A stretch of 64,000 bases of DNA from NCBI RefSeq assembly GCF_900104745.1, contig NZ_LT629732.1, positions 5,877,981 through 5,941,980 of the forward strand. The letters run 5' to 3'. Numbering within the stretch: position 1 is the first letter of the stretch; every line of letters begins with the position of its first letter. Shown here piece by piece: positions 25,681 to 36,862 of this stretch. Under the pieces are notes generated by a model. That model did not search any database and was not told where the DNA came from. It saw only the letters and a program-made list of their open reading frames with translations. A program made the position numbers and the translations under genes. Source of the stretch: Actinopolymorpha singaporensis (GTDB lineage Bacteria > Actinomycetota > Actinomycetes > Propionibacteriales > Actinopolymorphaceae).

Positions 25681-27189
25681 GTGGTCGGGAACGGTTCCCC
25701 TCCGCACGAGCGCCTGCGCTCCCTGGTCAGTTCTCTTCTCACCCTCGGCACCGACCTCGAGGGCGAACAGGCGGCCGAGCGGATCCTGCGGTCGGCGAGC
25801 GAGCTCGTGCGGGGCAGGTATGCCGTTGTGCGGCAGGCGAACCCACCAGACGAGACGGTCGAGCTCTTCCTGCACGGCCTGAGCCGGGCCGAGTACGCCG
25901 AACGCGCGGATCGCCCCGACTTCGCCCGGTTGGTCGAGCAGCTCACGCTGTCCGGCCGGCCGGTCCGCACCCGGGCGCTGCTGGGCGTACCCATGCGTCC
26001 GCGTGACCACCACTCCGGCCAGCTCCTCGTCGGTGATCCCGAGGGAGGCGAGTTCACCCGGGACGACGAGGACCTGCTCGCGGCCTACGGCGCCGCGGCG
26101 GCGATGGTGATGCACCGGGCCGACCTCCACGAACGCGAACGCCGGCAGCAGCGCTGGCTGCACGCGGTGACCGAGCTCACCGAACTGCTGCTCGGCCAGG
26201 TCGACCGGGAGAAGGCCCTCGGTACGCTCACCGCCCGGCTGCGGGAGGTGTCCGGTGCGGACTACAGCGCGCTGCTCCTGCTGGACCCCGCCGATCCCGA
26301 TAGCGGCACCCTGCACGCGGTCACCGGACTGTCGCTGGAGCACCTGGCCGGACGGCGTGTCCCGCTGCGCGGCCTCACCGCCCACGTCGTGCGCTCCCGG
26401 CGCGGCGTGGTCAGCCCCGACCTGGACCAGGTGTACGGGTACGGACCGCCTCCGGAGTGGCGGACCGCGCTCGCCGACCTCGGGCTGGGCATGCTGTTGC
26501 CGCTGCGCACCGACGGCGAGGTGCTGGGCGTTCTCTTCGCCGGCTGGCGCAAGGAGTCTCCGGTGGCGCACCTGGCCGCCCAGGAGGTGGACCTGGTGGA
26601 GATGTTCGCCCACCAGGCGGCGCTGGCGCTGCGGCAGGCTCGCACCCAGACCAGTCGTACCGAACTCTCGGTGCTCGCCGACCGGGAGCGGATCGCGCAG
26701 GACCTCGACACCGTGGTCGCCCGCCGCCTGAACCGGGTGGCCGCGGACCTGGGCGCCGCCGTCGAGGGCAGCAGGCGTCCGGTCGTACGGGAACGGCTCG
26801 CGGTGGCCGAACGGGAGGTGGCCGAGACCATCACCCTGATCCGCGAGGTCAGCGGCGACCTGCGTACCCCCGCCCAAGCCGCGCAGCGGGCCGCCTCGGC
26901 GTGCTGGCTGCGGTTGCAGGCGGAGGTGGTGAAGGCGTCTGACCGGTTCGGATTCGTACCGGGCCTCGAGGTGCACGGCGCGCTGGACGCGGTCTGCGAC
27001 GCCGTCCAGTGTGAGCTGGCCGCCCAGGTTCGGCGGGCGCTGGACCGAGCGGCGGAGTACGAGTCGCCGAGCCGGGTCGACCTGGTCATCGACCTCGAGG
27101 AGAGCCGGTTCCGGTTGATCGTGGCCGGTGCCCGCAACGCCCCCTCGCCCGGTGAACAGGTGACCGAGTGGGCGGTGCGGCTTGGTTGA
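25681..27189 (+). CDS. GAF-domain sensor with inactivated histidine-kinase module
   Basis: A 502-residue DevS/DosS-like layout: GAF 1 (residues 1-145), GAF 2 (about 165-325), then a dimerisation helix and a C-terminal remnant. The phosphoacceptor segment reads DRERIAQDLDTVVARRLN, where the conserved DLHD histidine is Asp. The C-terminus lacks the N and G boxes of an ATPase domain. It therefore cannot be a normal kinase. GTG 25681 has no Shine-Dalgarno, but TACCAT sits 6 nt upstream (25669-25674), a pattern of leaderless transcription. A paralogue overlaps its 3' end. Confidence 0.85.
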   Translation: MVGNGSPPHERLRSLVSSLLTLGTDLEGEQAAERILRSASELVRGRYAVVRQANPPDETVELFLHGLSRAEYAERADRPDFARLVEQLTLSGRPVRTRALLGVPMRPRDHHSGQLLVGDPEGGEFTRDDEDLLAAYGAAAAMVMHRADLHERERRQQRWLHAVTELTELLLGQVDREKALGTLTARLREVSGADYSALLLLDPADPDSGTLHAVTGLSLEHLAGRRVPLRGLTAHVVRSRRGVVSPDLDQVYGYGPPPEWRTALADLGLGMLLPLRTDGEVLGVLFAGWRKESPVAHLAAQEVDLVEMFAHQAALALRQARTQTSRTELSVLADRERIAQDLDTVVARRLNRVAADLGAAVEGSRRPVVRERLAVAEREVAETITLIREVSGDLRTPAQAAQRAASACWLRLQAEVVKASDRFGFVPGLEVHGALDAVCDAVQCELAAQVRRALDRAAEYESPSRVDLVIDLEESRFRLIVAGARNAPSPGEQVTEWAVRLG

Positions 27190-28714
27190 CGGGTGGTCAC
27201 GGCACGCGGACCGGAACACCCTCGTCCGCCTGGTCGAGGCGATCGTCGACGTGGGTTCGCAGGTCGACGTCGAGACCGTGGGGACCCGGGTGGCCGCCGC
27301 GGCCGCCCGCCTGGCCGGCGCCCGAACAGCGATCGTACGGCTCACTTCCGGGACCACCGCCCGGACGTTCCGGCACGGTGTCGGCGCCGACGACGCGGCG
27401 CGGCTGCTCGCGGGGCCCGAACTCACCGCCGCCCGCGGCCTGCTGGCGAAGTCCGATGAACCCGTGCACCGACCCGGCCTGCTCGCCCTGCTGCTGCCGG
27501 CCGCCGACACCGGCTCCGTCGCCGGCGAGCTGTATCTCCTGGACCGGCGGGACACCTCCTTCAGCGCCGACGACGAGGCGGCCGTCACCGTCCTGGGCAC
27601 CGCCGCCGTGACCGCACTGCACAACGCCGAGCGGTACGAGACCGAACGCCGCCGCCAGCGGTGGCTGCGTTCCACCGCCGAGCTCACCCACCAACTGCTC
27701 GGCCGGACAAACCGGCGAGAAGCCCTGGACCTGCTGGTCACCCGGCTGCGCCAGGTGTCGGGTGCCGACTTCGGTGGGCTGCTGCTCCTGGACCCGGCCA
27801 ACCCCGGCACGGTCGTCCTGGAGGCTGCCCAGGGCGCCGGGCTCGCGGACACCACTGGCGGGCGGGCGCCGCTGCGCGGGCTGACCGCCAAGGTCGTCTC
27901 CTCCGGACAGAGCATGGTGAGCGAGGACCTCCGTGCCGTTCCGGGATACAACCCGCCGCCTGCCTGGCACGCGGCGCTGGCGAACGTCGGCGTGGGCATG
28001 CTGACGCCGCTCACCGCCGAGGGGGAGGTTCTGGGCGTGCTGTTCGCCGGGTGGCAGCGGGATTCGCAGTCCGAAGGCCTGACCGTCCCCGACGTCGCTC
28101 CGGTGGAGATGTTCGCCAGCCAGGCGGCGCTCGCGCTGCGGCACCAGCGCGCCCAGGAGGCACGGATCGAGCAGCGGGTACTGGAGGACCGCGACCGGAT
28201 CGCCCAGGACCTGCACGAGCGGGTGATCCGCCGGCTGTTCGACGTCAGCGCGAAGCTGCACCTGGTCGCCAGCCTTCGCGACGGCGCCGAGGTCGGCACC
28301 CGGGTCGAGCGGGCGATCGGCGATCTGGACGCTGCCACCCGCGAGGTGCGCGGCGCCATCTTCGCGCTCACCGGACCCCCGCCCGGCACGCACTCCCTGC
28401 ACGCCGACCTGCTGGCGGCGATCGACCGGGCCCGGGAACGGTTCGGCATCGTCCCCCGGCTGGTGGTGCACGGCCCGCTGGAGTCCGTCCCGCAGCCGGT
28501 GAGAGCCGAACTCCTCGCGGCCGCGCGTGCCGCGTTCGACCGGATCGAGGAGGCGGGGCCGCCGAGCCGGCTGCAGGTCGAGGTACGAGCCGCGCAGGGC
28601 GAGGTACGGCTGAGGGTGACCTACTCCGCGGTCGACGAGCCGCCGGGCGGGCTCGCGTACGAGCAGACCGCCACCGACTGGCAGGCCCCGCTCGGCGAGC
28701 CGGACCAGTCCTGA
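27182..28714 (+). CDS. GAF-domain sensor, paralogue with phosphoacceptor His but no ATPase motifs
   Basis: A 510-residue paralogue of the preceding gene with the same GAF-GAF-helix-tail order. GAF 2 contains VSGADFGGLLLLDPANPG and MLTPLTAEGEVLGVLFAGW. Here the phosphoacceptor motif is intact (DRDRIAQDLHERVIRRLFD), as in DevS. The tail (LLAAARAAFDRIEEAGPPS...) again lacks recognisable N, G1 and G2 boxes. The start is TTG 27182, overlapping the previous stop by 8 bp. No response regulator is near. The pair may work as a heterodimeric ligand sensor that modulates another kinase. Confidence 0.84.
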   Translation: MVDGWSRHADRNTLVRLVEAIVDVGSQVDVETVGTRVAAAAARLAGARTAIVRLTSGTTARTFRHGVGADDAARLLAGPELTAARGLLAKSDEPVHRPGLLALLLPAADTGSVAGELYLLDRRDTSFSADDEAAVTVLGTAAVTALHNAERYETERRRQRWLRSTAELTHQLLGRTNRREALDLLVTRLRQVSGADFGGLLLLDPANPGTVVLEAAQGAGLADTTGGRAPLRGLTAKVVSSGQSMVSEDLRAVPGYNPPPAWHAALANVGVGMLTPLTAEGEVLGVLFAGWQRDSQSEGLTVPDVAPVEMFASQAALALRHQRAQEARIEQRVLEDRDRIAQDLHERVIRRLFDVSAKLHLVASLRDGAEVGTRVERAIGDLDAATREVRGAIFALTGPPPGTHSLHADLLAAIDRARERFGIVPRLVVHGPLESVPQPVRAELLAAARAAFDRIEEAGPPSRLQVEVRAAQGEVRLRVTYSAVDEPPGGLAYEQTATDWQAPLGEPDQS

Positions 28715-28803
28715 GCGGCACCGGGAGGTCACGGAACGGGGCCGAGGAGGGCGGTCTGGATGATCTGTTTCCACCACGCTCGCGGACCGGCGAGGATGTG
28801 CGC

Positions 28804-30918
<2,115 letters not shown>

Positions 30919-30947
30919 GCCGTGTGAGCGGCGTGCGAGCGGCCGGA

Positions 30948-30987
30948 CGGCCCGCCGGGTGACCCGGGGTGGACACCCCGCGGGCCG
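30948..30987 (+). terminator. Hairpin terminator after glgX
   Basis: CGGCCCGC (30948-30955) pairs with GCGGGCCG (30980-30987), with an inner GGGGT-GGA-CACCCC stem. It starts 30 bp after the glgX stop. Confidence 0.65.
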
Positions 30988-31082
30988 ACCGCGGACAGCG
31001 GGCGCCCACCGGCGCGGCAGGACCGGCTGGGGGCCGTTTCCAACCGTTATAGTCCGAGGCCGAACCGACGAAGAGGTTGTCC

Positions 31083-31508
31083 ATGCTGCGCTACACCCTG
31101 ATCCACCCCGAGATCCTGGCCGCGCTGGCGTCGGCCGGGCACGGCTCGCGGGTGCTGATCGCCGACGGGCACTACCCGTTCGCCACCGCGGCGGGCCCGA
31201 ACGCGACGCACGTCTTCCTCAACCTGTCCCCCGGCAAGCTGTCGGTCACCGACGTGCTGACCGCGCTGGTGGACGCTGCGCCGATCGAGGCGGCCGCGGT
31301 GATGCAGCCGCCGCCGGACCAGCCGACGCCGGAGATCTTCGCGGAGTTCGACGACCTGCTTCCCGTCGGCACACCGGTCGAGCGTCTCGACCGGTTCGGC
31401 TTCTACGACGCGGCCAGGACCGACGACGTGGCCCTGGTCATCGCCACCGGCGAGCAGCGCACCTACGCCAACCTCCTGTTGACGCTGGGCGTCGCGTCAG
31501 TCGGGTAG
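31083..31508 (+). CDS. RbsD/FucU family sugar mutarotase
   Basis: A 141-residue protein interconverting anomers of a sugar such as fucose or ribose. Family features are LIHPEILAALASAGHGSRVLIADGHYP (N-terminal catalytic His region), VLTALVDAAPIEAAAVM, and the C-terminal GEQRTYANLLLTLGV with the conserved Tyr-Ala-Asn. ATG 31083 follows AGAGG-rich sequence, and TATAGT at 31048-31053 could be the -10. The 3' end overlaps the convergent PhzF gene by 12 bp. No transporter or kinase for the sugar lies nearby. Confidence 0.88.
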   Translation: MLRYTLIHPEILAALASAGHGSRVLIADGHYPFATAAGPNATHVFLNLSPGKLSVTDVLTALVDAAPIEAAAVMQPPPDQPTPEIFAEFDDLLPVGTPVERLDRFGFYDAARTDDVALVIATGEQRTYANLLLTLGVASVG

Positions 31509-32363
31509 CCGGATCTCCCCCGCGGCCACCGGCGCGACCTGCCCGGTGACCCTGGTCTCGCGTGCCTGCCCCTCCTGCGCGCGTACCACGCAGTCCAGCC
31601 GCGACGGCCGGCCCAGCTCCGCGCCCTGGACCACGGTGTAGGCCGTCTCGCCGTCGCCGGGGACCAGGCCGTTGCCGACCAGCCACACCCCGAGTGCCAG
31701 GGCGGCCGAACCCGTCGCCGGGTCCTCGGCGATACCGAGCTCGGGGGCGAACAGCCGGGCGTGGGCCTCCCGCCGGTCGGCGTCCCAGGAGAAGAGGTAG
31801 ACCTTCTTCACGCCCTGGGCGCGGGCGGCCCCGGAGTCCAGGCTCGCGCGGGCGACCGCCTCGTCGATGACAGGCAGGAACACGTGGTCGACGCCGGCGG
31901 CCGCGGTCTGGGCGGGCGGGCCGAGCAGGTCGGCGAAGCCCAGCCCGGCGGCGGCGAGCAGCGGTCCGGGGTCGAGTGTCGAGCCGAGCACCGGCTTGCC
32001 GCCGGTGATGGTGGCCAGGTCGCCGTCCACGTGCACCGGCAGGTTGCCGGCTCCGCACTCCTGCACGACGTCGCCCGAACGGATGCGGCCGAGACGGGCC
32101 AGCGTCGCCGCGGTCCCCACGCTCGGGTGCCCCGCGAACGGCAGCTCGGCGCCCGGGGTGAAGATGCGCACGCGGTAGTCGCCACCGGATTCCGGCGGGA
32201 GCACGAACGCCGTCTCCGACAGGTTGAACTCCTTGGCGAGCGTCTGCATCACCTCCCCGCTCATAACCTCGGCGTCCAGGACGACGGCGAGCGGGTTGCC
32301 GGCGTAGGGCCGGTCGGTGAACACGTCGACGATCTCGTACGGTCTGCTGGGCATGGCTCCCAT
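31497..32363 (-). CDS. PhzF family isomerase/epimerase
   Basis: A 288-residue diaminopimelate-epimerase-fold protein. It begins YEIVDVFTDRPYAGNPLAVV, with the catalytic-type Glu in FNLSETAFVLPP, RIFTPGAELPFAGHPSVGTA and the second-half motif GIAEDPATGSAALALGVWLV. PhzF homologues outside phenazine clusters have unknown substrates, and no phenazine genes lie nearby. Two ATGs (32363 and 32354) are possible starts. Confidence 0.9.
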   Translation of the reverse strand: MGAMPSRPYEIVDVFTDRPYAGNPLAVVLDAEVMSGEVMQTLAKEFNLSETAFVLPPESGGDYRVRIFTPGAELPFAGHPSVGTAATLARLGRIRSGDVVQECGAGNLPVHVDGDLATITGGKPVLGSTLDPGPLLAAAGLGFADLLGPPAQTAAAGVDHVFLPVIDEAVARASLDSGAARAQGVKKVYLFSWDADRREAHARLFAPELGIAEDPATGSAALALGVWLVGNGLVPGDGETAYTVVQGAELGRPSRLDCVVRAQEGQARETRVTGQVAPVAAGEIRLPD

Positions 32364-32397
32364 GATCCCAGCCGGGCCCGGCCCACTGCGACCGGAT

Positions 32398-33618
32398 TCA
32401 GCCCGCGGTGAACGGCTTCCAGGTGTGGCCGCCGTCGTCGGTTCGGAACAGCTGCGACGTGTGCAGGTCGGCGTAGCCGGCGACCAGGGTGCCGTGCAGG
32501 TCGTCGGTGAACGCGAGGTCGTACACCGGGCCTCGCTCGGGCACGGCCATCGTGGTCTGCCAGGTGCGGCCGCCGTCGAAGCTCATGTGCACGAAGCTCT
32601 CGTCGCCGCCGGTGGCGCCGACCGCCAGCGTGCCGCCTGGGGAGACCGCGAAGCCGGTGGTGATGCCGGTGGCCGGGGCCGTCCCGACGGTCGTGAACGT
32701 GCCACCCTCGCCGGCCAGGCGTACGACCTTGTCCATCCGGCCACGGCCGGGATTGGAGCTGCACAGTGCGTACACCTCGCTCGGCGCGGCCGGCCCGAGC
32801 TCGGTGGCGGCCTCCTGCCGGCACGGTGTGCTCCGCGCCGTCCAGTCGGCGCCCTCCGGGGAGGTCCAGTAACGGGTGGGCGAGAACACCGGCCCGAGGC
32901 TCACCACGACCGAGCTCCGCCGTACACCGAGCGCGCCGCTGGCGTACGCCGCACCGCCGCTGTCGGCGACGCTCACCCCCCGCACGGCCGACCAGGCACG
33001 CTCCCCGATCGGGGTGCGGTAGACCTCCGTGCGCCGGTCCTGCCCGGACCCGGAGGCCACCACGGCGTACGCGGTCTGGTGGGCGGCGGCCAGATCTCCG
33101 ACGAAGGCCGGCTGGCGGTCACCGGCGAGCTGCTCCGCCCGCCAGGTGCGACCGCCGTCGTAGGTGGCGTACAGCTCCAGGCCGTTGGTGGCCAGGCCGA
33201 TCGAGCGGTGGTGCAGGAAGTCACCGAAGCGCGCGGCGAACAGGATGCGGACCTGGGCGTGGCTGGGAGAACTGCGGATCGGCGGGGCCGGCACGCGGGT
33301 CCAGTGGGCACCGCCGTCGGTGGTGTGCAGCAGGACCGGGCACTGCCCGCCCTCACCGGGGCCGGGCGGCCAGCACAGGGAATAGCCGAGCACCCAGCCG
33401 ACCTGCGGCGTCGTCCACGACGTCGAGGTGGGGCTGAAGCCAGGCGGGGCGACGCCCTGGCCCGGCGCAGGGGCGTTCGGACTTGCCGACGCCCGTCCAC
33501 CGGCACCGGCGAGCGGCACCGTGAAGGTGATCAGGAAGGCGGCGAGGAACAGCGCCGGGAGGGTGCGTGCCAGTGACGGCCGCGCACCGTCAGGCCGACT
33601 TCTCGCGGCGCTCCCCAC
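32398..33618 (-). CDS. Secreted BNR/Asp-box beta-propeller protein
   Basis: A 406-residue protein. A signal peptide-like segment ([23 protein letters not shown], ending near GRASA) is followed by Asp-box repeats S-x-DGG-x-TW: [27 protein letters not shown] and RTDDGGHTW. No sialidase catalytic residues are evident, so it is a propeller of unknown role, extracellular or wall-associated. I chose GTG 33618, which overlaps clpX by 29 bp. ATG 33669 would overlap by 80 bp, which is less likely. Confidence 0.75.
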   Translation of the reverse strand: MGSAARSRPDGARPSLARTLPALFLAAFLITFTVPLAGAGGRASASPNAPAPGQGVAPPGFSPTSTSWTTPQVGWVLGYSLCWPPGPGEGGQCPVLLHTTDGGAHWTRVPAPPIRSSPSHAQVRILFAARFGDFLHHRSIGLATNGLELYATYDGGRTWRAEQLAGDRQPAFVGDLAAAHQTAYAVVASGSGQDRRTEVYRTPIGERAWSAVRGVSVADSGGAAYASGALGVRRSSVVVSLGPVFSPTRYWTSPEGADWTARSTPCRQEAATELGPAAPSEVYALCSSNPGRGRMDKVVRLAGEGGTFTTVGTAPATGITTGFAVSPGGTLAVGATGGDESFVHMSFDGGRTWQTTMAVPERGPVYDLAFTDDLHGTLVAGYADLHTSQLFRTDDGGHTWKPFTAG

Positions 33619-34891
33619 TGCGGGACTTGCGACCTGGCTGCTCGCGCGGAACCAGCGTCGGGTTGACATTGTCGAGTACCACCTCGCGTGTGACGATCAC
33701 CCGGGCCACGTCGTCTCTGCTGGGTACTTCGTACATCACGTTGAGCAGGACTTCCTCGATGATCGCGCGGGTTGCGCGCGCGCCGGTGCCGCGCAGCAGC
33801 GCCTGCTCGGCGATCGCCTCCACGGCGTCCTCGCTGAACTCCAGCTCCACTCCGTCGATCTCGAAGAGCTTCTGGTACTGCTTGATGAGCGCGTTGCGGG
33901 GCTCGCTGAGGATGCGCATCAGGGCCGGGCGGTCCAGCGGCTGGACGGTCGCGATCACCGGGAGGCGGCCGACGAACTCCGGGATCAGCCCGAACTTCAG
34001 CAGGTCCTCCGGCATCACGTCGGCGAACGTGTGCTCCTTCTCCCGGTCCTCCCGGGTGCGCACGTTGGCGCCGAAGCCGACGCCCTTCTTGCCGACGCGT
34101 TGTTCGATGATGCGCTCGAGGCCGGCGAAAGCGCCGCCGACGATGAACAGCACGTTGGTGGTGTCGATCTGGATGAACTCCTGGTGGGGATGCTTGCGCC
34201 CGCCCTGGGGAGGAACGCTCGCGGTGGTGCCCTCCAGGATCTTCAGCAGTGCCTGCTGCACGCCCTCGCCGGAGACGTCCCGGGTGATCGACGGGTTTTC
34301 GCTCTTGCGGGCGATCTTGTCGACCTCGTCGATGTAGATGATGCCCGTTTCGGCCTTCTTGACGTCGTAGTCGGCAGCCTGGATGAGTTTGAGCAGGATG
34401 TTCTCGACGTCCTCACCGACGTAGCCCGCCTCGGTGAGCGCGGTGGCGTCGGCGATCGCGAACGGCACGTTGAGCATCTTGGCCAGCGTCTGGGCGAGGT
34501 AGGTCTTGCCGCAGCCGGTGGGGCCGATCAGCAGAATGTTGGACTTCGCCAGCTCGACCGGCTCGTCCTTGGCGTGCCGGCCGCCGGCGGAGAGGCCGGA
34601 CTGGACGCGTTTGTAGTGGTTGTACACCGCCACCGACAGGGCCTTCTTGGCGGCGTCCTGGCCGACGACGTACTGGTCGAGGAACTCGAAGATCTCCCGC
34701 GGCTTGGGCAGCTCCTGCAGCCCTACCTCGGAGGACTCGCTGAGCTCCTCCTCGATGATCTCGTTGCAGAGGTCGATGCACTCGTCGCAGATGTAGACGC
34801 CCGGACCTGCAATGAGCTTCTTGACCTGCTTCTGGCTCTTCCCGCAGAACGAGCACTTGAGCAGGTCGCCGCCGTCACCGATGCGTGCCAC
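33590..34891 (-). CDS. clpX: ATP-dependent Clp protease ATP-binding subunit ClpX
   Basis: AAA+ unfoldase that feeds ClpP. The 433-residue protein has the zinc-binding domain with Cys13, Cys16, Cys35 and Cys38 ([15 protein letters not shown]), Walker A GPTGCGKT at 123-130, pore loop [10 protein letters not shown], Walker [10 protein letters not shown], ClpP-contact loop region [11 protein letters not shown] and sensor-2 [12 protein letters not shown]. The GTG start at 34889-34891 follows AAGGAG. It lies downstream of clpP1-clpP2 but after a 410-bp gap with its own candidate ClgR site, so it probably has its own promoter. Confidence 0.98.
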   Translation of the reverse strand: MARIGDGGDLLKCSFCGKSQKQVKKLIAGPGVYICDECIDLCNEIIEEELSESSEVGLQELPKPREIFEFLDQYVVGQDAAKKALSVAVYNHYKRVQSGLSAGGRHAKDEPVELAKSNILLIGPTGCGKTYLAQTLAKMLNVPFAIADATALTEAGYVGEDVENILLKLIQAADYDVKKAETGIIYIDEVDKIARKSENPSITRDVSGEGVQQALLKILEGTTASVPPQGGRKHPHQEFIQIDTTNVLFIVGGAFAGLERIIEQRVGKKGVGFGANVRTREDREKEHTFADVMPEDLLKFGLIPEFVGRLPVIATVQPLDRPALMRILSEPRNALIKQYQKLFEIDGVELEFSEDAVEAIAEQALLRGTGARATRAIIEEVLLNVMYEVPSRDDVARVIVTREVVLDNVNPTLVPREQPGRKSRSGERREKSA

Positions 34892-35301
34892 TCCGGAACG
34901 TCTCCTTAGGTTGCTCCGCCCGATGCTCGGGCGTGTGTCGAACCTGCCTCGGACCCGGGCGGGTCGCCTACCTCGTCGCCGCCCCGGCCTTGTGGGCCAG
35001 TCAGCCGCGCACCTGAGAGTACAGAGAACGACGGTACCCCGTTCTCGGCGCGAACGGTCGTGTTCAACCTCGCGATGTGTACGCCCCTGGCGAAATCGGG
35101 AACTCCCGACGGTCCGCGGGCGTCACCGCAGGGTGGCCGACGGCGCTGGTCAGCAGGGGCATACCCGCTCCGCGCCTGCCGACCCGCGGCGATCGCGCAC
35201 CGGCATGTCGCCGTAACGGATCCGCGGGTCGGCACGGGCGTGTTGCGGGAACCACGAGGCCGCCGTGGCCCGGCCACCCGGGGTCGAGCCTGGTCCTCGA
35301 C
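34892..35301. other. Intergenic region clpP2-clpX with candidate ClgR site
   Basis: 410 bp without a supported gene. It includes GTACGC-CCCTG-GCG (35079-35092), one mismatch from the GTTCGC-N5-GCG ClgR pattern, a GAGAACG...CGTTCTC dyad around 35024-35046, and a small CGCCCGA-TGC-TCGGGCG hairpin (34917-34933) in the clpX leader. It most likely holds the clpX promoter. Confidence 0.55.
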
Positions 35302-35991
35302 CTAGACCTCGACCAGGCTCTTCTTGCGGCTGACCAGCACCTCGTCGATGAGGCCGTACTCGACCGCCTGCTCGGCGCTGAGGTACTTGTCCCGCTCGAT
35401 GTCGCGGGCCACCTCCTCCAGCGGCCGACCGGTGTTCTCGGAAATCATCTGCTCGAGCATGCCGCGCATGCGCAGGATCTCGTTGGCCTGGATCTCGATG
35501 TCGCTGGCCTGTCCGTACCCGCCCTCGGTGTAGGGCTGGTGGATGACGATCCGGCTGTGCGGGAGCGCGGACCGCTTGCCGGGGGCGCCGGCGGCCAGCA
35601 GCACCGCCGCCGCGGACGCGGCCTGCCCGAGGCAGACCGTGTGCACGTCGGGTGTGATGTAGCGCATGGTGTCGTAGATCGCGGTCAGCGCCGTGATGGA
35701 GCCGCCGGGACTGTTGATGTAGATCTGCACCTCGCGCTCGGGGTCCATCGACTCGAGGCACAGCAGCTGGGCCATCACCGCGTTGGCGATGTCGTCGCTG
35801 ATCGGCGTGCCGAGGAAGATGATGCGGTCCTCGAACAGCTTCGCGTAGGGGTCGATCTGGCGGTAGCCGTAGGGAGTGCGCTCCTCCCAGCGCGGGATGA
35901 AGTAGTCCGCGCGCGGCAGCCGCTCGGCCGGAGTGGCGAGCCCGGGGGCCGTCAGGCCCGGCGTGGGGAGGGGCGGTGGGATCGTGGGCAT
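35302..35991 (-). CDS. clpP2: ATP-dependent Clp protease proteolytic subunit 2
   Basis: A 229-residue serine protease subunit. Catalytic Ser126 is in CLGQAASAAAVLLAAG, His151 in PHSRIVIHQP, and the Asp lies in the DIERDKYLSAEQAVEYGLID segment. Actinobacterial ClpP1 and ClpP2 form a mixed tetradecamer, and both are essential in mycobacteria. The gene follows clpP1 after 28 bp. The N-terminal 45 residues are a Pro-rich propeptide-like extension. Confidence 0.96.
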   Translation of the reverse strand: MPTIPPPLPTPGLTAPGLATPAERLPRADYFIPRWEERTPYGYRQIDPYAKLFEDRIIFLGTPISDDIANAVMAQLLCLESMDPEREVQIYINSPGGSITALTAIYDTMRYITPDVHTVCLGQAASAAAVLLAAGAPGKRSALPHSRIVIHQPYTEGGYGQASDIEIQANEILRMRGMLEQMISENTGRPLEEVARDIERDKYLSAEQAVEYGLIDEVLVSRKKSLVEV

Positions 35992-36019
35992 GTGCTTCTT
36001 CCTCCAGGTAGCTGCCGGG

Positions 36020-36712
36020 TCAGGAAACGGGTCCGACGGAGGTGACCTCGCCGGCGTACTTCACCACGTGGTCGATGAAGCCGTACTCACGGGCCTGCTC
36101 CGCGGTGAACCACCGGTCGCGGTCGGCGTCCTGCTCGATCTGCTCGACCGACTGACCGGTGTGCAGCGCGGTGAGCTCCTGCAGCTGCTTCTTCAGGTGC
36201 AGGCTCTGCTGAGCCTGGATCTTGATGTCGGACGCCGTTCCGCCGAGACCACCGGACAGCTGGTGCATCATGATGCGCGAGTGCGGCAGCGCGTAGCGCT
36301 TGCCCTTGGTGCCGGCGGCGAGCAGGAACTGCCCCATGGACGCGGCGAGGCCCATCGCGACGGTCGCCACGTCGTTGGAGATGAACTGCATCGTGTCGTA
36401 GATCGCCAGACCGGAGTCGACCGAGCCGCCCGGGCTGTTGATGTACAGCCAGATGTCCTTGTTCGGGTCCTCGGCGTTGAGCACGAGCATCTGCGCGCAG
36501 ATCGCGTTGGCGTTCTGGTCACGGACCTCGGAACCGAGGAAGATGATCCGTTCCTTGAGTAGCCGCTGGTAGATGTGGTCATCGAGGCCGCCCTGGCCGT
36601 TCGGGCCCTGCGCCTCCTGCGCGTATTCGTTCACGTCCTCGCCTACGTCCTCGTGACTCGTGGTGGGTGGCGTACGGGACCTGATCGATCCGTACGCCTT
36701 GGAACCTGCCAC
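36020..36712 (-). CDS. clpP1: ATP-dependent Clp protease proteolytic subunit 1
   Basis: Partner of ClpP2; 230 residues if the GTG at 36712 is used. Ser125 is in [12 protein letters not shown], His150 in PHSRIMMHQ, and the catalytic Asp is in the [22 protein letters not shown] region. The conserved core starts at [18 protein letters not shown], so the GTG at codon 28 (36631, [10 protein letters not shown]) is an alternative start preceded by GAGG. First gene of clpP1-clpP2. A near-perfect ClgR operator sits 46-63 bp upstream. Confidence 0.96.
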   Translation of the reverse strand: MAGSKAYGSIRSRTPPTTSHEDVGEDVNEYAQEAQGPNGQGGLDDHIYQRLLKERIIFLGSEVRDQNANAICAQMLVLNAEDPNKDIWLYINSPGGSVDSGLAIYDTMQFISNDVATVAMGLAASMGQFLLAAGTKGKRYALPHSRIMMHQLSGGLGGTASDIKIQAQQSLHLKKQLQELTALHTGQSVEQIEQDADRDRWFTAEQAREYGFIDHVVKYAGEVTSVGPVS

Positions 36713-36757
36713 CGACCCTAGCCAACGCCTCCCCTGTTACCCCGAGGCAGCCGCCGG

Positions 36758-36775
36758 TGTTCGCTCACGGCGCAG
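36758..36775. promoter_or_regulatory. ClgR-type operator of clpP1P2
   Basis: TGTTCGC-TCACG-GCGCAG contains GTTCGC-N5-GCG exactly, the motif described for ClgR in Streptomyces, and fits the Corynebacterium consensus at all but one position. It lies directly upstream of the clpP1 start. No clgR gene is in the window. Confidence 0.75.
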
Positions 36776-36812
36776 AGGTGGCGGACGAGGGAATACCCCG
36801 GTCACGACCCAA

Positions 36813-36848
36813 ACCGCAAACACCTCTTTGCAAAATTCTCTTTGCGGT
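36813..36848. promoter_or_regulatory. Palindromic operator of the ArsR-MFS pair
   Basis: ACCGCAAA (36813-36820) and TTTGCGGT (36841-36848) are perfect inverted arms in an unusually AT-rich 40-bp patch, with a direct repeat CTCTTTGC between them (36823 and 36837). It ends 14 bp before the regulator ATG, which fits autorepression. It is also about 100 bp from the clpP1 start. Confidence 0.7.
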
Positions 36849-36862
36849 CTACCGTGTCCGTC

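Noticed and set aside
32398-33669. BNR protein starting at ATG 33669
   Set aside because: It would overlap clpX by 80 bp on the same strand with no ribosome site. GTG 33618 still includes the whole signal peptide.
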